Notes under the pieces: model-generated
The model's database searches: none
Told to the model about the DNA's origin: nothing
Seen by the model: the letters and a program-made list of their open reading frames with translations, nothing else
Shown here: positions 24,587 to 31,655 of the stretch, piece by piece
Layout: each line of letters begins with the position of its first letter
Numbering within the stretch: position 1 is the stretch's first letter
Assembly (NCBI GenBank): GCA_017446745.1
Contig: JAFSQF010000039.1
Location: 1 to 51,051 of the forward strand
Origin: Bacteroidales bacterium
Lineage (GTDB): Bacteria > Bacteroidota > Bacteroidia > Bacteroidales > P3
Length of the DNA stretch: 51,051 nucleotides
Direction: 5' to 3'
Program-made: the position numbers and the translations under genes

Positions 24587-25123
24587 TCAGGCGTTGCGGC
24601 CCATCTCATAGGCCTCGTGCAGCTTGGCGTTGCCGGCAATATCGCCCGGGGCTCCCACGCCGCCGCAGAAGAGGTGGCCTTTGAGGGACGACTTGCCGTA
24701 GCAGTCTATCCAGCCCTGCAATCCGCTCTCGGCACGCTGGGGGACGAAGGGCTCGGCCTCGGCGGCGGTGGTCAGCAGGTAGATGTCGCGGAAACGGTAG
24801 TCCTTGGGGTACATGGCGTTCATGCGGTCGATGAGGGTCTTCATCTGGCCGCTCATCTCGTAGTAGTAGATGGGCGTGGCCCAGCAGACCACGTCGGCCT
24901 GGAGGACGCTCTCCATGATGGCCGGCACATCGTCGTTGAAGACGCAGGCTCCCGTCTGCTGGCAGGCAAGGCAACCGACGCAGAACCGAATCTCTTTGCC
25001 ACGCAGCGAGACAAGCTCCACCTGATGTCCGGCGGCTTGGGCACCCTTGGCGAACTGCTCCGCCAACGCATGGCTGTTCGAGGCGTGGCGGAGACTGGTT
25101 GATATGACGACTACTTTCTTCAT
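24587..25123 (-). CDS. NADPH-dependent FMN reductase / iron-sulfur flavoprotein-like
   Basis: 178 residues. The flavodoxin-like fold begins KKVVVISTSLRHASNSHALA (phosphate-binding loop TSLRHASNS). It continues with the cysteine cluster FCVGCLACQQTGACVF, the CX2CX2CX4-7C pattern that binds a 4Fe-4S cluster in Isf-type flavoproteins (the fourth Cys is in GACVF). Then come ADVVCWATPIYYYEMSGQMK and LIDRMNA, typical of flavin reductases. A two-electron redox role is likely; the substrate is unknown. Promoter at 25198 on the same strand. Confidence 0.85.
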   Translation of the reverse strand: MKKVVVISTSLRHASNSHALAEQFAKGAQAAGHQVELVSLRGKEIRFCVGCLACQQTGACVFNDDVPAIMESVLQADVVCWATPIYYYEMSGQMKTLIDRMNAMYPKDYRFRDIYLLTTAAEAEPFVPQRAESGLQGWIDCYGKSSLKGHLFCGGVGAPGDIAGNAKLHEAYEMGRNA

Positions 25124-25197
25124 AAATCGTTATTCCAATTTGATAAACATTATTTTATGGGTCCGTTAGTTATATTTTCTTCGACCCGTTGCGGCTG

Positions 25198-25205
25198 CAA
25201 AGTTA
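25198..25205 (-). promoter_or_regulatory. -7 promoter box for the flavoprotein gene
   Basis: The minus strand reads TAACTTTG (TAnnTTTG), 75 bp upstream of the start codon at 25123. Confidence 0.6.
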
Positions 25206-25246
25206 CATAAAATATTTGAAAGCCATGATTTCCCTATATGTCACTT

Positions 25247-25335
25247 CTTCGCAGAATGCGAAGAACTCCTTGCGAAGAACCCACCTTGCGAAGAACCCCT
25301 TGCGAAGAGCCCCCTTGCGAAATGTTCCTTGCGAA
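25247..25335 (+). repeat. Array of six TGCGAA(GAACCCC) units, about 14-bp period
   Basis: TGCGAA occurs at 25257, 25271, 25287, 25301, 25316 and 25330, separated by 14-16 bp, with the fuller unit CCTTGCGAAGAACCC. The first unit is part of an inverted pair TTCGCA-GAA-TGCGAA. The array fills part of the gene-free stretch 25124-25545; the remainder is A+T-rich with scattered CAATGATAATTG-like motifs. A related single element is at 26487. Confidence 0.85.
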
Positions 25336-25545
25336 ATGCTCCATAAGAGATTATTTCGTATTTTTGCATTTTCAAAACATAAACAACCAATCATAGTCAT
25401 TTGACATCAATGATAATTGTGAGACAATCAATCATGTGTTGAAAAATAATCATTTATTACTGATTGCTGGTCATTTATGGTAATTGCTGTTTAATGAAAA
25501 AAAAAATTAAATTTTGTCAGTAACTTATTAAAAATAACATCGGAA

Positions 25546-26325
25546 ATGGACAGGGCAACAGACATATTGGATCATCTGAAAGATGTGGAGCAGGAACATC
25601 AGGTGCGTATTTTGCTTGCCGTCGAGTCGGGCAGCAGGGCATGGGGCTTCGAGTCGGCCAACAGCGACTGGGATGTACGCTTCATATATGTGCACCGGCC
25701 GGAGTGGTACTTCAGGGTCGAGCCGCAGCATGACGTCATAGAGGTGATGGACAACGACCTCGACCTCGCCGGCTGGGAGCTGCGCAAGGCACTGGGGCTG
25801 CTGAAACGCAGCAACCCATCCATTATGGAATGGCTGAACTCGCCCGTTATATATAGCGTCGACGAGGCGTTCCTGAAACGCATAAAGGAGGTGGAACCCC
25901 TCTGTTTCAACCCCACAGCGTCGTTGTACCACTATATGCACATGTATGCCAAGCACGACGGACGCTACCTTCAGAGGGAGGACTGCACGATGAAACGTTT
26001 CCTCTACTACCTGCGCGGCATCCTTGCGTGCGTATGGATATCGGAGCGCCGGACGCTGCCGCCGGTGTCGTTCGTCGAGCTGGTCGACGGAACCGTCAGT
26101 AGCCAAGATATGCGGGCGAAGATACATGCTCTTGTCGGCCTCAAAAAGAGCGGCGAGGAACACAGCCTGGCCGTGGTCGACAGCGAACTGGCCCAATATG
26201 CGAAAGATATGGCCGAAAGGATAAAAGCCCTTGCCGACACTTTCCGTCCCAAACGTCCGGCAGTAGACAACGCTGCCCTCGATGCCATCCTGTACGACAT
26301 GGCCATGGCACCGAGCGTTTCGTAA
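25546..26325 (+). CDS. RlaP-like nucleotidyltransferase
   Basis: 259 residues. The nucleotidyltransferase core is near the N-terminus: AVESGSRAWGFESANSDWDV, with GSR (29-31) and the metal-binding pair D41/D43. This is the pattern of the DNA-polymerase-beta superfamily group PF10127 (RlaP, linked to RNA repair in other bacteria). The rest is helical: LAGWELRKALGLLKRSNPSI, YLQREDCTMKRFLYYLRGIL. It is flanked on both sides by the TTCGCAGAATGCGAA element (25248 and 26488). No RNA ligase gene is beside it, so an RNA-repair role is uncertain. Confidence 0.85.
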   Translation: MDRATDILDHLKDVEQEHQVRILLAVESGSRAWGFESANSDWDVRFIYVHRPEWYFRVEPQHDVIEVMDNDLDLAGWELRKALGLLKRSNPSIMEWLNSPVIYSVDEAFLKRIKEVEPLCFNPTASLYHYMHMYAKHDGRYLQREDCTMKRFLYYLRGILACVWISERRTLPPVSFVELVDGTVSSQDMRAKIHALVGLKKSGEEHSLAVVDSELAQYAKDMAERIKALADTFRPKRPAVDNAALDAILYDMAMAPSVS

Positions 26326-26486
26326 GGAGCGTTTCACATTCATTTTTCTGCTCAAGGTGTTTTCTTCACAATCATCATTAGCAATAGTTATTTCTGTCAC
26401 GAAGTGACACTCGTTTACAGGGGATTTACCGTATCCAAAACTTTAGTTACTGATTAAGAATAAAGGACTTTTTGAGTTTTTTTACC

Positions 26487-26512
26487 TTCGCAGAATGCGA
26501 AAATCTCCTTGC
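26487..26512 (+). repeat. Second copy of the TTCGCA-GAA-TGCGAA element
   Basis: CTTCGCAGAATGCGAA followed by AATCTCCTTGC matches 25247-25272 with few changes. It lies in the 500-bp gene-free stretch 26326-26825, which otherwise holds an AT-rich segment, the promoter at 26697 and short repeats. Confidence 0.75.
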
Positions 26513-26696
26513 ACGGCGGCATTGATTTTTGCTATATTGTCATACTCTTTTCGGCAGCAGAACGGCCTTCTCGCCATGCTCAAAAAGTTAAAATTCAAAA
26601 AAGTTTCAAAAAGAAAGTGAGTTTTTTCCGCATTGCTTACCCAAAAGTAAGTGGCTTACCATCGGGTACCCTCTTGCGGGGTTTTGGAAAGTATTG

Positions 26697-26704
26697 TACT
26701 TTTG
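26697..26704 (+). promoter_or_regulatory. -7 promoter box for the cupin gene
   Basis: TACTTTTG matches TAnnTTTG. The AACGATAACGATAACG motif starts 15 bp downstream, within the leader. Confidence 0.65.
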
Positions 26705-26718
26705 CAACCGAATTTAGA

Positions 26719-26815
26719 ACGATAACGATAACGAACATCCATCCTCTTAATAACAACGAAACTTCCTCCTCTTAAAAATAACGAAATTCCATCCCTTAAA
26801 AATAATCTTTAAACT
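26719..26815 (+). repeat. AACGATAACG motifs and three imperfect 24-bp repeats in the cupin leader
   Basis: AACGATAACGATAACGAAC is followed by three tandem units of the form CATCC-TCTTAA-AATAACGAAA-TTC. They may be binding sites or slippage products. The AACGATAACG core returns downstream of the gene. Confidence 0.55.
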
Positions 26816-26825
26816 TTATACCGCA

Positions 26826-27278
26826 ATGAGAACAATAGAAACCATCAAGAGTGGCCGCAACTACAAGGCCATAAGCGTAGGAGCAATAGACCAGATTATC
26901 GAGCACGAACTGCCGATGGGTCCCAACGTCATCCAGGGCAAGGTCTTCGCGGGCCAGGCCGTAGGCGCCACGGGCAGCGAGCTGTCGTTCCAGACCCTCG
27001 TCCCCGGCCAGGACAGCGGATTCCTCCACACCCACAAAACCCACGAGGAGCTCTACATCATCCTCCGCGGCCAAGGCACCTACCAGGTCGACGGCGAGCA
27101 GTTCCCCGTCGCCGAGGGCACCATCGTCCGCGTCAGCCCCGACGGCCGCCGCGCACTGAAGAACACCGGCACGGAGAACCTCACCATGCTCTGCATCCAG
27201 TACAAAGCCAACAACTTCACCGAGGCCGACAGCCCCATGACCGACGGCAACATCCTCCCCGACCCACTGAATTGGTAA
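26826..27278 (+). CDS. Cupin-domain protein
   Basis: 150 residues. A single Cupin_2 barrel occupies about 55-130: SGFLHTHKTHEELYIILRGQ holds the metal-binding HTH...E set and GTYQVDGEQFPVAEGTIVRV the second strand pair. Such small cupins bind a metal or a small ligand and are often isomerases, dioxygenases or sensors; the substrate cannot be read. It is probably transcribed alone: own promoter upstream, and a long inverted repeat directly after the stop. AACGATAACG motifs flank it. Confidence 0.85.
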   Translation: MRTIETIKSGRNYKAISVGAIDQIIEHELPMGPNVIQGKVFAGQAVGATGSELSFQTLVPGQDSGFLHTHKTHEELYIILRGQGTYQVDGEQFPVAEGTIVRVSPDGRRALKNTGTENLTMLCIQYKANNFTEADSPMTDGNILPDPLNW

Positions 27279-27279
27279 A

Positions 27280-27367
27280 CGTTAAGCTTAACGAAAACGA
27301 TAACGAAAACGATAACTTTATTGATATCTTTATTAAAGTATGTCTGCATATAGTTATCGTTTTCGTT
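27280..27367. repeat. Palindrome, tandem 12-mers and a 16-bp inverted repeat after the cupin gene
   Basis: CGTTAAGCTTAACG (27280-27293) is a perfect palindrome. AACGAAAACGAT is repeated in tandem (27290-27313). AACGAAAACGATAACT (27302-27317) pairs perfectly with 27352-27367 across a 34-nt loop, and a TTTTT run follows. It could be a terminator for the cupin gene, an operator for the next promoter (27382), or both. Confidence 0.7.
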
Positions 27368-27381
27368 TTTAGAATAAATCG

Positions 27382-27389
27382 TACTTTTG
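27382..27389 (+). promoter_or_regulatory. -7 promoter box, predicted leaderless transcript
   Basis: TACTTTTG ends only 4 bp before the ATG at 27394. Transcription normally begins about 5-7 nt after this box, so the mRNA of the five-gene macrodomain/sirtuin operon would start at or next to the ATG. Confidence 0.65.
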
Positions 27390-27393
27390 CACC

Positions 27394-27843
27394 ATGAAAG
27401 AACAGGCATTGGAATTTCTTAACACTCACGCTGAAGGCGTATTGGCCACTGTCGACGGCGACCGGCCCTGCCTCCGAGCCTTCCAGATTATGAAGCAGGA
27501 GGGCACGACCCTCTTTTTCGCCACCTCCGAGCACAAGGAGGTGTACCGCCAGCTACGGCAGAACCCGAACGCGGAATTCCTCGTGATGCACGAGGGCGTG
27601 TCGGTGCGCTGCACGGGGAAGGCCGACTTCGACGTGGCCGACAGCGACAAGCGCTGGATCTACGACCACAACGAGGTGCTGCGCCGCCTCTACCCGAGCT
27701 ACGACACGATGGTCTACTTCCGCCTCCCCATCGAGCACATGGACTACTACGACCTGCGCCCCACCCCTCCCCTACACAAGATGTTCAACCTCGTCACCGG
27801 CGAGACACGCGACGGCTTCGTCGGCTCTCGATTCACCAAATAA
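27394..27843 (+). CDS. Pyridoxamine 5'-phosphate oxidase-like FMN-binding protein
   Basis: 149 residues with a split-barrel flavin-binding fold. It begins EQALEFLNTHAEGVLATVDG, then RPCLRAFQIMKQEGTTLFFA and PNAEFLVMHEGVSVRCTGKA, the usual order of the general-stress/PNPOx-like family. It binds FMN or F420-like cofactors and reduces small molecules; the substrate is unknown. First gene of an operon (12 bp before the macrodomain gene), possibly giving redox input. The ATG must be the start because homologous sequence begins immediately. Confidence 0.85.
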   Translation: MKEQALEFLNTHAEGVLATVDGDRPCLRAFQIMKQEGTTLFFATSEHKEVYRQLRQNPNAEFLVMHEGVSVRCTGKADFDVADSDKRWIYDHNEVLRRLYPSYDTMVYFRLPIEHMDYYDLRPTPPLHKMFNLVTGETRDGFVGSRFTK

Positions 27844-27854
27844 CAGCACGCATT

Positions 27855-28622
27855 ATGGACCGACTGGAAAACTTAGACTTTTGCATCCGCTACCTGATGC
27901 GTCAGAACGGCATAGATGCCGATGTGCCGACGACACTCAAAGACAGACAACTGCTGCTGCGTGCCCTGATGAATGTCTGGCAGCCGCAGCCGCTGAGCGA
28001 GGAGTTCCTCTGGGCGCAGGACGCCGAGCTGCAGGCACAGCTGCAAGACAAGGGAATAGTGACTTTGGAAGAGGGCACCACGCCTGGCAACACATTGCTC
28101 CTCTATCAGGGCGACATCACGTGCCTGCGCGTCGACGCCATCGTCAACGCTGCCAACAGCATGGGCCTCGGCTGCTGGCATCCCCTGCACAAATGCATCG
28201 ACAACGCCATCCATAGCGCCGCCGGACTGCAGCTGCGACAGGAGTGCCACCGCCTGCTTGCCGGCAGCGAGATAGCCACCGGCGAAGCCATCATCACGCC
28301 GGCCTACAACCTGCCGGCACGCTACGTGGTCCACACCGTAGGCCCCATCATTCCCGACGGCCTGCCCACGTACGAACAGGAAGAGCAACTGGCCAACTGC
28401 TACCTGAACAGCCTCCGGCTGGCCGAAGCCAACGGCTGCCACAGCATAGCCTTTTGCTGCATCTCGACGGGCGAATTTCATTTCCCCAACCGCCGCGCCG
28501 CCGAGATTGCCGTAGCCACAGTAAGACAGTACGAGTTTAAAGACAAGAGGTTCACCGTAGTCTTCAATGTCTTCAAAGATATAGACCATGACATCTACCG
28601 ACAGTTACTCGGCGCGCATTGA
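27855..28622 (+). CDS. Zinc-type macrodomain, protein ADP-ribosylhydrolase
   Basis: 255 residues. A helical N-terminal extension (1-75) precedes a macrodomain: LLLYQGDITCLRVDAIVNAA (ADP-ribose-binding GDIT and NAAN), then NSMGLGCWHPLHKCIDNAIH. Cys107, His112 and Cys114 are in the positions of the zinc ligands of the sirtuin-linked zinc macrodomains. FCCISTGEFHFPNRRAAEIA is the phosphate loop. The enzyme should remove mono-ADP-ribose from protein. It overlaps the class-M sirtuin gene by 35 bp, the same writer/eraser pairing known from Staphylococcus and Streptococcus operons. Confidence 0.93.
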   Translation: MDRLENLDFCIRYLMRQNGIDADVPTTLKDRQLLLRALMNVWQPQPLSEEFLWAQDAELQAQLQDKGIVTLEEGTTPGNTLLLYQGDITCLRVDAIVNAANSMGLGCWHPLHKCIDNAIHSAAGLQLRQECHRLLAGSEIATGEAIITPAYNLPARYVVHTVGPIIPDGLPTYEQEEQLANCYLNSLRLAEANGCHSIAFCCISTGEFHFPNRRAAEIAVATVRQYEFKDKRFTVVFNVFKDIDHDIYRQLLGAH

Positions 28623-29433
28623 ATCCTTGCGCCAGGCCATTGCCGAAGCCGACCATATCGTCATCGGTGCCGGAGCGGGACTCAGCACCGCCGCCGGGCT
28701 CGACTATGCCGGCGAGGATTTCCGCCGCGAGTTCGCCCCCTGGATCGAGCGTTACGGCATCACCGACCTCTACACCGCCGGCTTTTATCCCTTCGAGAGC
28801 CAGGAAGAATACTGGGCCTTCTGGGCCAAGCATATATGGTTCTGCCGCTATCGCACCGGGGCTTTGCCACTCTACAGCAAGCTGGCCTCCATGTTCCCCG
28901 ACGCTTTCGTGGTCACCACCAATGTCGACGCCCAATTCTTGCTGGCGGGCTTCCCCGCCGCGAACATCTTCGCCACGCAGGGCGACTACGGCTGCTTCCA
29001 GCCCGCCTCAGGCTCGCCCAAGAAGCTGGTGTCCAATCGCGAATGGGTAGAGAAAGTGCTGCCCCGCATCAACGATTGCCGTATCCCGACCGATATGCTG
29101 CCCACCATGCCCGACGGCAGCCCGGTGGCGATGAACCTGCGTGTGGACGACACCTTCGTCGAGGACTTCCGCTGGCAGCAGCAGGCTCGCCGCTACACCG
29201 ATTTCGTTGGCTCGGCCTCGCAGGAGCGCCTGCTGCTCCTCGAATTCGGCATAGGCTACAACACCCCCGGCATCATACGCCTCCCTTTCGAACAGTTCGC
29301 TCAGAAGTTTCCCCACACCACCCTCGTCCGCTTCAACCCCAACCATCCCGACCCCTACCTCCAGGACCTGCCCAGCTTCGTAGCATTCACCGAAGATATC
29401 AACCAAATACTGAATGATATAAGCAAATCGTAA
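28588..29433 (+). CDS. Class-M sirtuin (SirTM), probable protein mono-ADP-ribosyltransferase
   Basis: 281 residues. The NAD-binding start is HIVIGAGAGLSTAAGLDYAG (about 23-42). TTNVDAQFLLAGF stands where deacetylase sirtuins have QNID-LH, as in SirTM proteins, which ADP-ribosylate rather than deacetylate. NLRVDDTFVEDFRW and LLLLEFGIGYNTPGIIRLPF are family blocks. The structural zinc site is absent: no CxxC pair exists, and the usual positions read FQPASGS and TMPDGSPV. The known partners GcvH-L and LplA2 are not nearby. The start at 28588 overlaps the macrodomain gene; TTG 28627 is an alternative. Confidence 0.9.
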   Translation: MTSTDSYSARIESLRQAIAEADHIVIGAGAGLSTAAGLDYAGEDFRREFAPWIERYGITDLYTAGFYPFESQEEYWAFWAKHIWFCRYRTGALPLYSKLASMFPDAFVVTTNVDAQFLLAGFPAANIFATQGDYGCFQPASGSPKKLVSNREWVEKVLPRINDCRIPTDMLPTMPDGSPVAMNLRVDDTFVEDFRWQQQARRYTDFVGSASQERLLLLEFGIGYNTPGIIRLPFEQFAQKFPHTTLVRFNPNHPDPYLQDLPSFVAFTEDINQILNDISKS

Positions 29434-29435
29434 TC

Positions 29436-29918
29436 ATGCAAGAATTCCTGTTCAAATATGTAGAGGAGACCGACAGTTTCTGCGCCATCCACTATCAGGG
29501 CGACGAAGCCGATGTGGTCATACCCCCCGTCCATTGGGGCAAGCCGGTGACCATCCTTTTCGACGACCTCTTCAAAGGCCACCCCGAGATACGCTCGGTA
29601 AGCCTCCCCGACACTGTGACCGAAATAGGAGGCTTCGTCTTCGACGGCTGCAACAGCCTGAATCACGTCGAGCTGCCCGCTGCGCTCGAGAGCATGTGGC
29701 AGTACGCCTTCGCCCGCTGCGGCATAGAGACCATCGTCTTGCCCGACCGCTACACTCAGATCATACCCTACACGTTCCTCGACTGCACGGCCCTGCGCCA
29801 GGTGGTGTGCGGCAGCGGGATGCAAAAAATCTACCCCCACGCCTTCCGGGGATGCCGCAGCCTGACCCTCCTGCAATGCAGCCCCACAGTGGACATCGCA
29901 TCAGATTATAAAGATTGA
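29436..29918 (+). CDS. Leucine-rich-repeat (BspA/LRR_5-type) protein
   Basis: 160 residues without a signal peptide, so cytoplasmic, unlike most BspA proteins. LRR_5 units of about 23 residues run through the chain: IRSVSLPDTVTEIGGFVFDG, CNSLNHVELPAALESMWQYA, FARCGIETIVLPDRYTQIIP, CTALRQVVCGSGMQKIYPHA. It is a protein-binding scaffold by analogy. It starts 3 bp after the sirtuin stop, so it belongs to the ADP-ribosylation operon and is a candidate substrate or adaptor (inference). Confidence 0.8.
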   Translation: MQEFLFKYVEETDSFCAIHYQGDEADVVIPPVHWGKPVTILFDDLFKGHPEIRSVSLPDTVTEIGGFVFDGCNSLNHVELPAALESMWQYAFARCGIETIVLPDRYTQIIPYTFLDCTALRQVVCGSGMQKIYPHAFRGCRSLTLLQCSPTVDIASDYKD

Positions 29919-29923
29919 AAATC

Positions 29924-30301
29924 ATGCATATAAACTTCATTCAAGACCCCATCTTCCCCGAATGCCCCATACGCAACGTGCTGGCGCGCATTGGCAACAA
30001 ATGGACCCTCGCGGCCCTCTACACCCTCAGGGCAAGCAAGGGCGCGCCCATGCGCTTCCGCGACATCGCCGCCGCCAACCCCGACTGCTCGCAGAAGATG
30101 CTCACGCAGACCCTCCGCGGCCTCGAAGCCGACGGCCTCATCTGCCGCAAGGTCTATCCGGAGATGCCACCCCGCGTGGAATACGAGCTCACCGACCGCG
30201 GCCAGAGCTTCATGCCCGTCATGCAGCAACTGATAGACTGGGCCTACCACAACCTCCACGCCATCGTCACCGACCGCGAAAGATACATGAGCCAGCAGTG
30301 A
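29924..30301 (+). CDS. HxlR-family transcriptional regulator
   Basis: About 125 residues from ATG 29924; TTG 29915 is an alternative overlapping the previous stop. It has the HxlR winged helix: CPIRNVLARIGNKWTLAALY with the redox-active N-terminal Cys, RFRDIAAANPDCSQKMLTQT, then LRGLEADGLICRKVYPEMPP and VEYELTDRGQSFMPVM. HxlR proteins sense aldehydes, quinones or disulfide stress. As the last gene of the macrodomain/sirtuin operon it may autoregulate the unit or control the MFS gene that converges on it. Confidence 0.9.
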   Translation: MHINFIQDPIFPECPIRNVLARIGNKWTLAALYTLRASKGAPMRFRDIAAANPDCSQKMLTQTLRGLEADGLICRKVYPEMPPRVEYELTDRGQSFMPVMQQLIDWAYHNLHAIVTDRERYMSQQ

Positions 30302-30310
30302 CGGCATGGC

Positions 30311-31501
30311 CTATGCCGGAGGCAAGGCATGCTGACGACGAGTGAGGTAGACCTGCAGCAAGAAGACCACGGCTATGCACATAGCCACGATATAAGGCGC
30401 ATTCGCTGTGCCTATGGCTGCGGCTATAGGCGACACAACGAGGGGCGAAAGGAACTGGCCGAGGTAGAGTGCCGCAGAGATGAGGGGCATCACGGTGATG
30501 GCGGCATCACGTCCTCCCTTGATGCTGGCAATAGTGTTGACGTAGGGCACCCCGACGCCGTTGGCAATGCCTATAAGTGCCGAGCCCACAAGCATTCCCG
30601 CTCCCCAAGGCAGAAAGGAGAGAGCGGCATAGCCCAAGAGGAAAAAGAGCGGCGCGCCATACTTCATCGGCCGCCGCAGATGGTGCATCAGCCACCCGAA
30701 GACAAGCCCCACAAGAAAAGCCACCACGTCAAGCCCCATCATGACTACCGTGGTGGTGATGCCATCCACGCCATGCTCCATGCTGGTCAGCGCGAAGTTG
30801 GTGGGATAGACAAAAAAGAGCAGCATTATCAATAGCATAGCCGTCACCGACGGGTGGAAGCGCAGCAGGGTCTTCAGCTCCAGACGGCTGCCCGGCGTGG
30901 CTAGGCGCTCGTTGGGCAGCTTGGCGGCAACAAGGACGATGGCCAGCAGGCCAGCCAGGTAGACAAGGAAGGCATAGCGCCACTCCACCGTGGCAAGCAC
31001 CCCGGCAAGCAACGTGGCCACCACGCCGCCAAGCTGGTTCATGGCCGCCGAGAGCCCCATCAGGCGCCCCTGCTCCTCGGGAGGATAATAGAACGACAGC
31101 AGCCCCGTCGACAGCGGCATAATCATTCCCACGCTGACGCCCAACAGGGCACGCAACACCAGCAGCAAGCCTATGCCGTCGACAAAGAAAGCCCCGGCAC
31201 CCGAAACCACATAGAGCGTCAGCCCTGTAAGCGCCAAGGTCCGCGTCGGCATCAGCCTACACAGCGGGCGGAAAAAGAAAGTGGTGACGATAATCAGCAG
31301 CGCCGGCAGACTGACGATGAGCTGCACCGTCAGCGGACTGCACGAAGCGAAATGTTCCTTGATGGCCCCCAGAGCCGGAGCCATGGCGGCCCCTGCCATA
31401 ACGGTAAGCAAACTGATGGAAAGAATGGCGGAGGCGGTCCACGCTCCTGGCCCCTCTACACGTCGCGCAGGGACTTCTACCCCACGAATGTTTTTCTTCA
31501 T
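30311..31501 (-). CDS. Major facilitator superfamily transporter
   Basis: 396 residues with 12 predicted TM helices. It starts TASAILSISLLTVMAGAAMA, and the loop-2/3 region RPLCRLMPTRTLALTGLTLY carries the basic motif A variant. VLRALLGVSVGMIMPLSTGL is the motif B-like TM4, and MGLSAAMNQLGGVVATLLAG is motif C-like TM5, which suggests a drug/H+ antiporter. I start at 31501 (MKKNIRGVEV) rather than 31576, because the extra 25 residues are unlike a transporter N-terminus. It converges on the HxlR gene with only 9 bp between stops and no clear terminator. Confidence 0.88.
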   Translation of the reverse strand: MKKNIRGVEVPARRVEGPGAWTASAILSISLLTVMAGAAMAPALGAIKEHFASCSPLTVQLIVSLPALLIIVTTFFFRPLCRLMPTRTLALTGLTLYVVSGAGAFFVDGIGLLLVLRALLGVSVGMIMPLSTGLLSFYYPPEEQGRLMGLSAAMNQLGGVVATLLAGVLATVEWRYAFLVYLAGLLAIVLVAAKLPNERLATPGSRLELKTLLRFHPSVTAMLLIMLLFFVYPTNFALTSMEHGVDGITTTVVMMGLDVVAFLVGLVFGWLMHHLRRPMKYGAPLFFLLGYAALSFLPWGAGMLVGSALIGIANGVGVPYVNTIASIKGGRDAAITVMPLISAALYLGQFLSPLVVSPIAAAIGTANAPYIVAMCIAVVFLLQVYLTRRQHALPPA

Positions 31502-31601
31502 TTTTTCTGAATTTTTATTAATGAAACAATGTGGAGTAACCTGCTCTACCAAGCATGAAAACAGGAGGTTATACATTGTTTAACCCCCCATTTTCCATTT
31601 G

Positions 31602-31609
31602 CAAAAATA
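31602..31609 (-). promoter_or_regulatory. -7 promoter box for the MFS gene
   Basis: The minus strand reads TATTTTTG, about 100 bp upstream of the chosen start. Confidence 0.55.
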
Positions 31610-31655
31610 CTTTTTTTTTGATTTCCCCGGCAGCCGTCGAGGGGAAAAAAATCGA

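Noticed and set aside
25247-25335. GAAGA sites in the array as targets of the nearby methyltransferase
   Set aside because: The methylase specificity cannot be read; resemblance to GAAGA-type enzymes is weak, and GAAGA is common by chance.
25247-25345. TGCGAA array as a CRISPR array
   Set aside because: Spacers are only 8-10 bp and mostly similar to each other.
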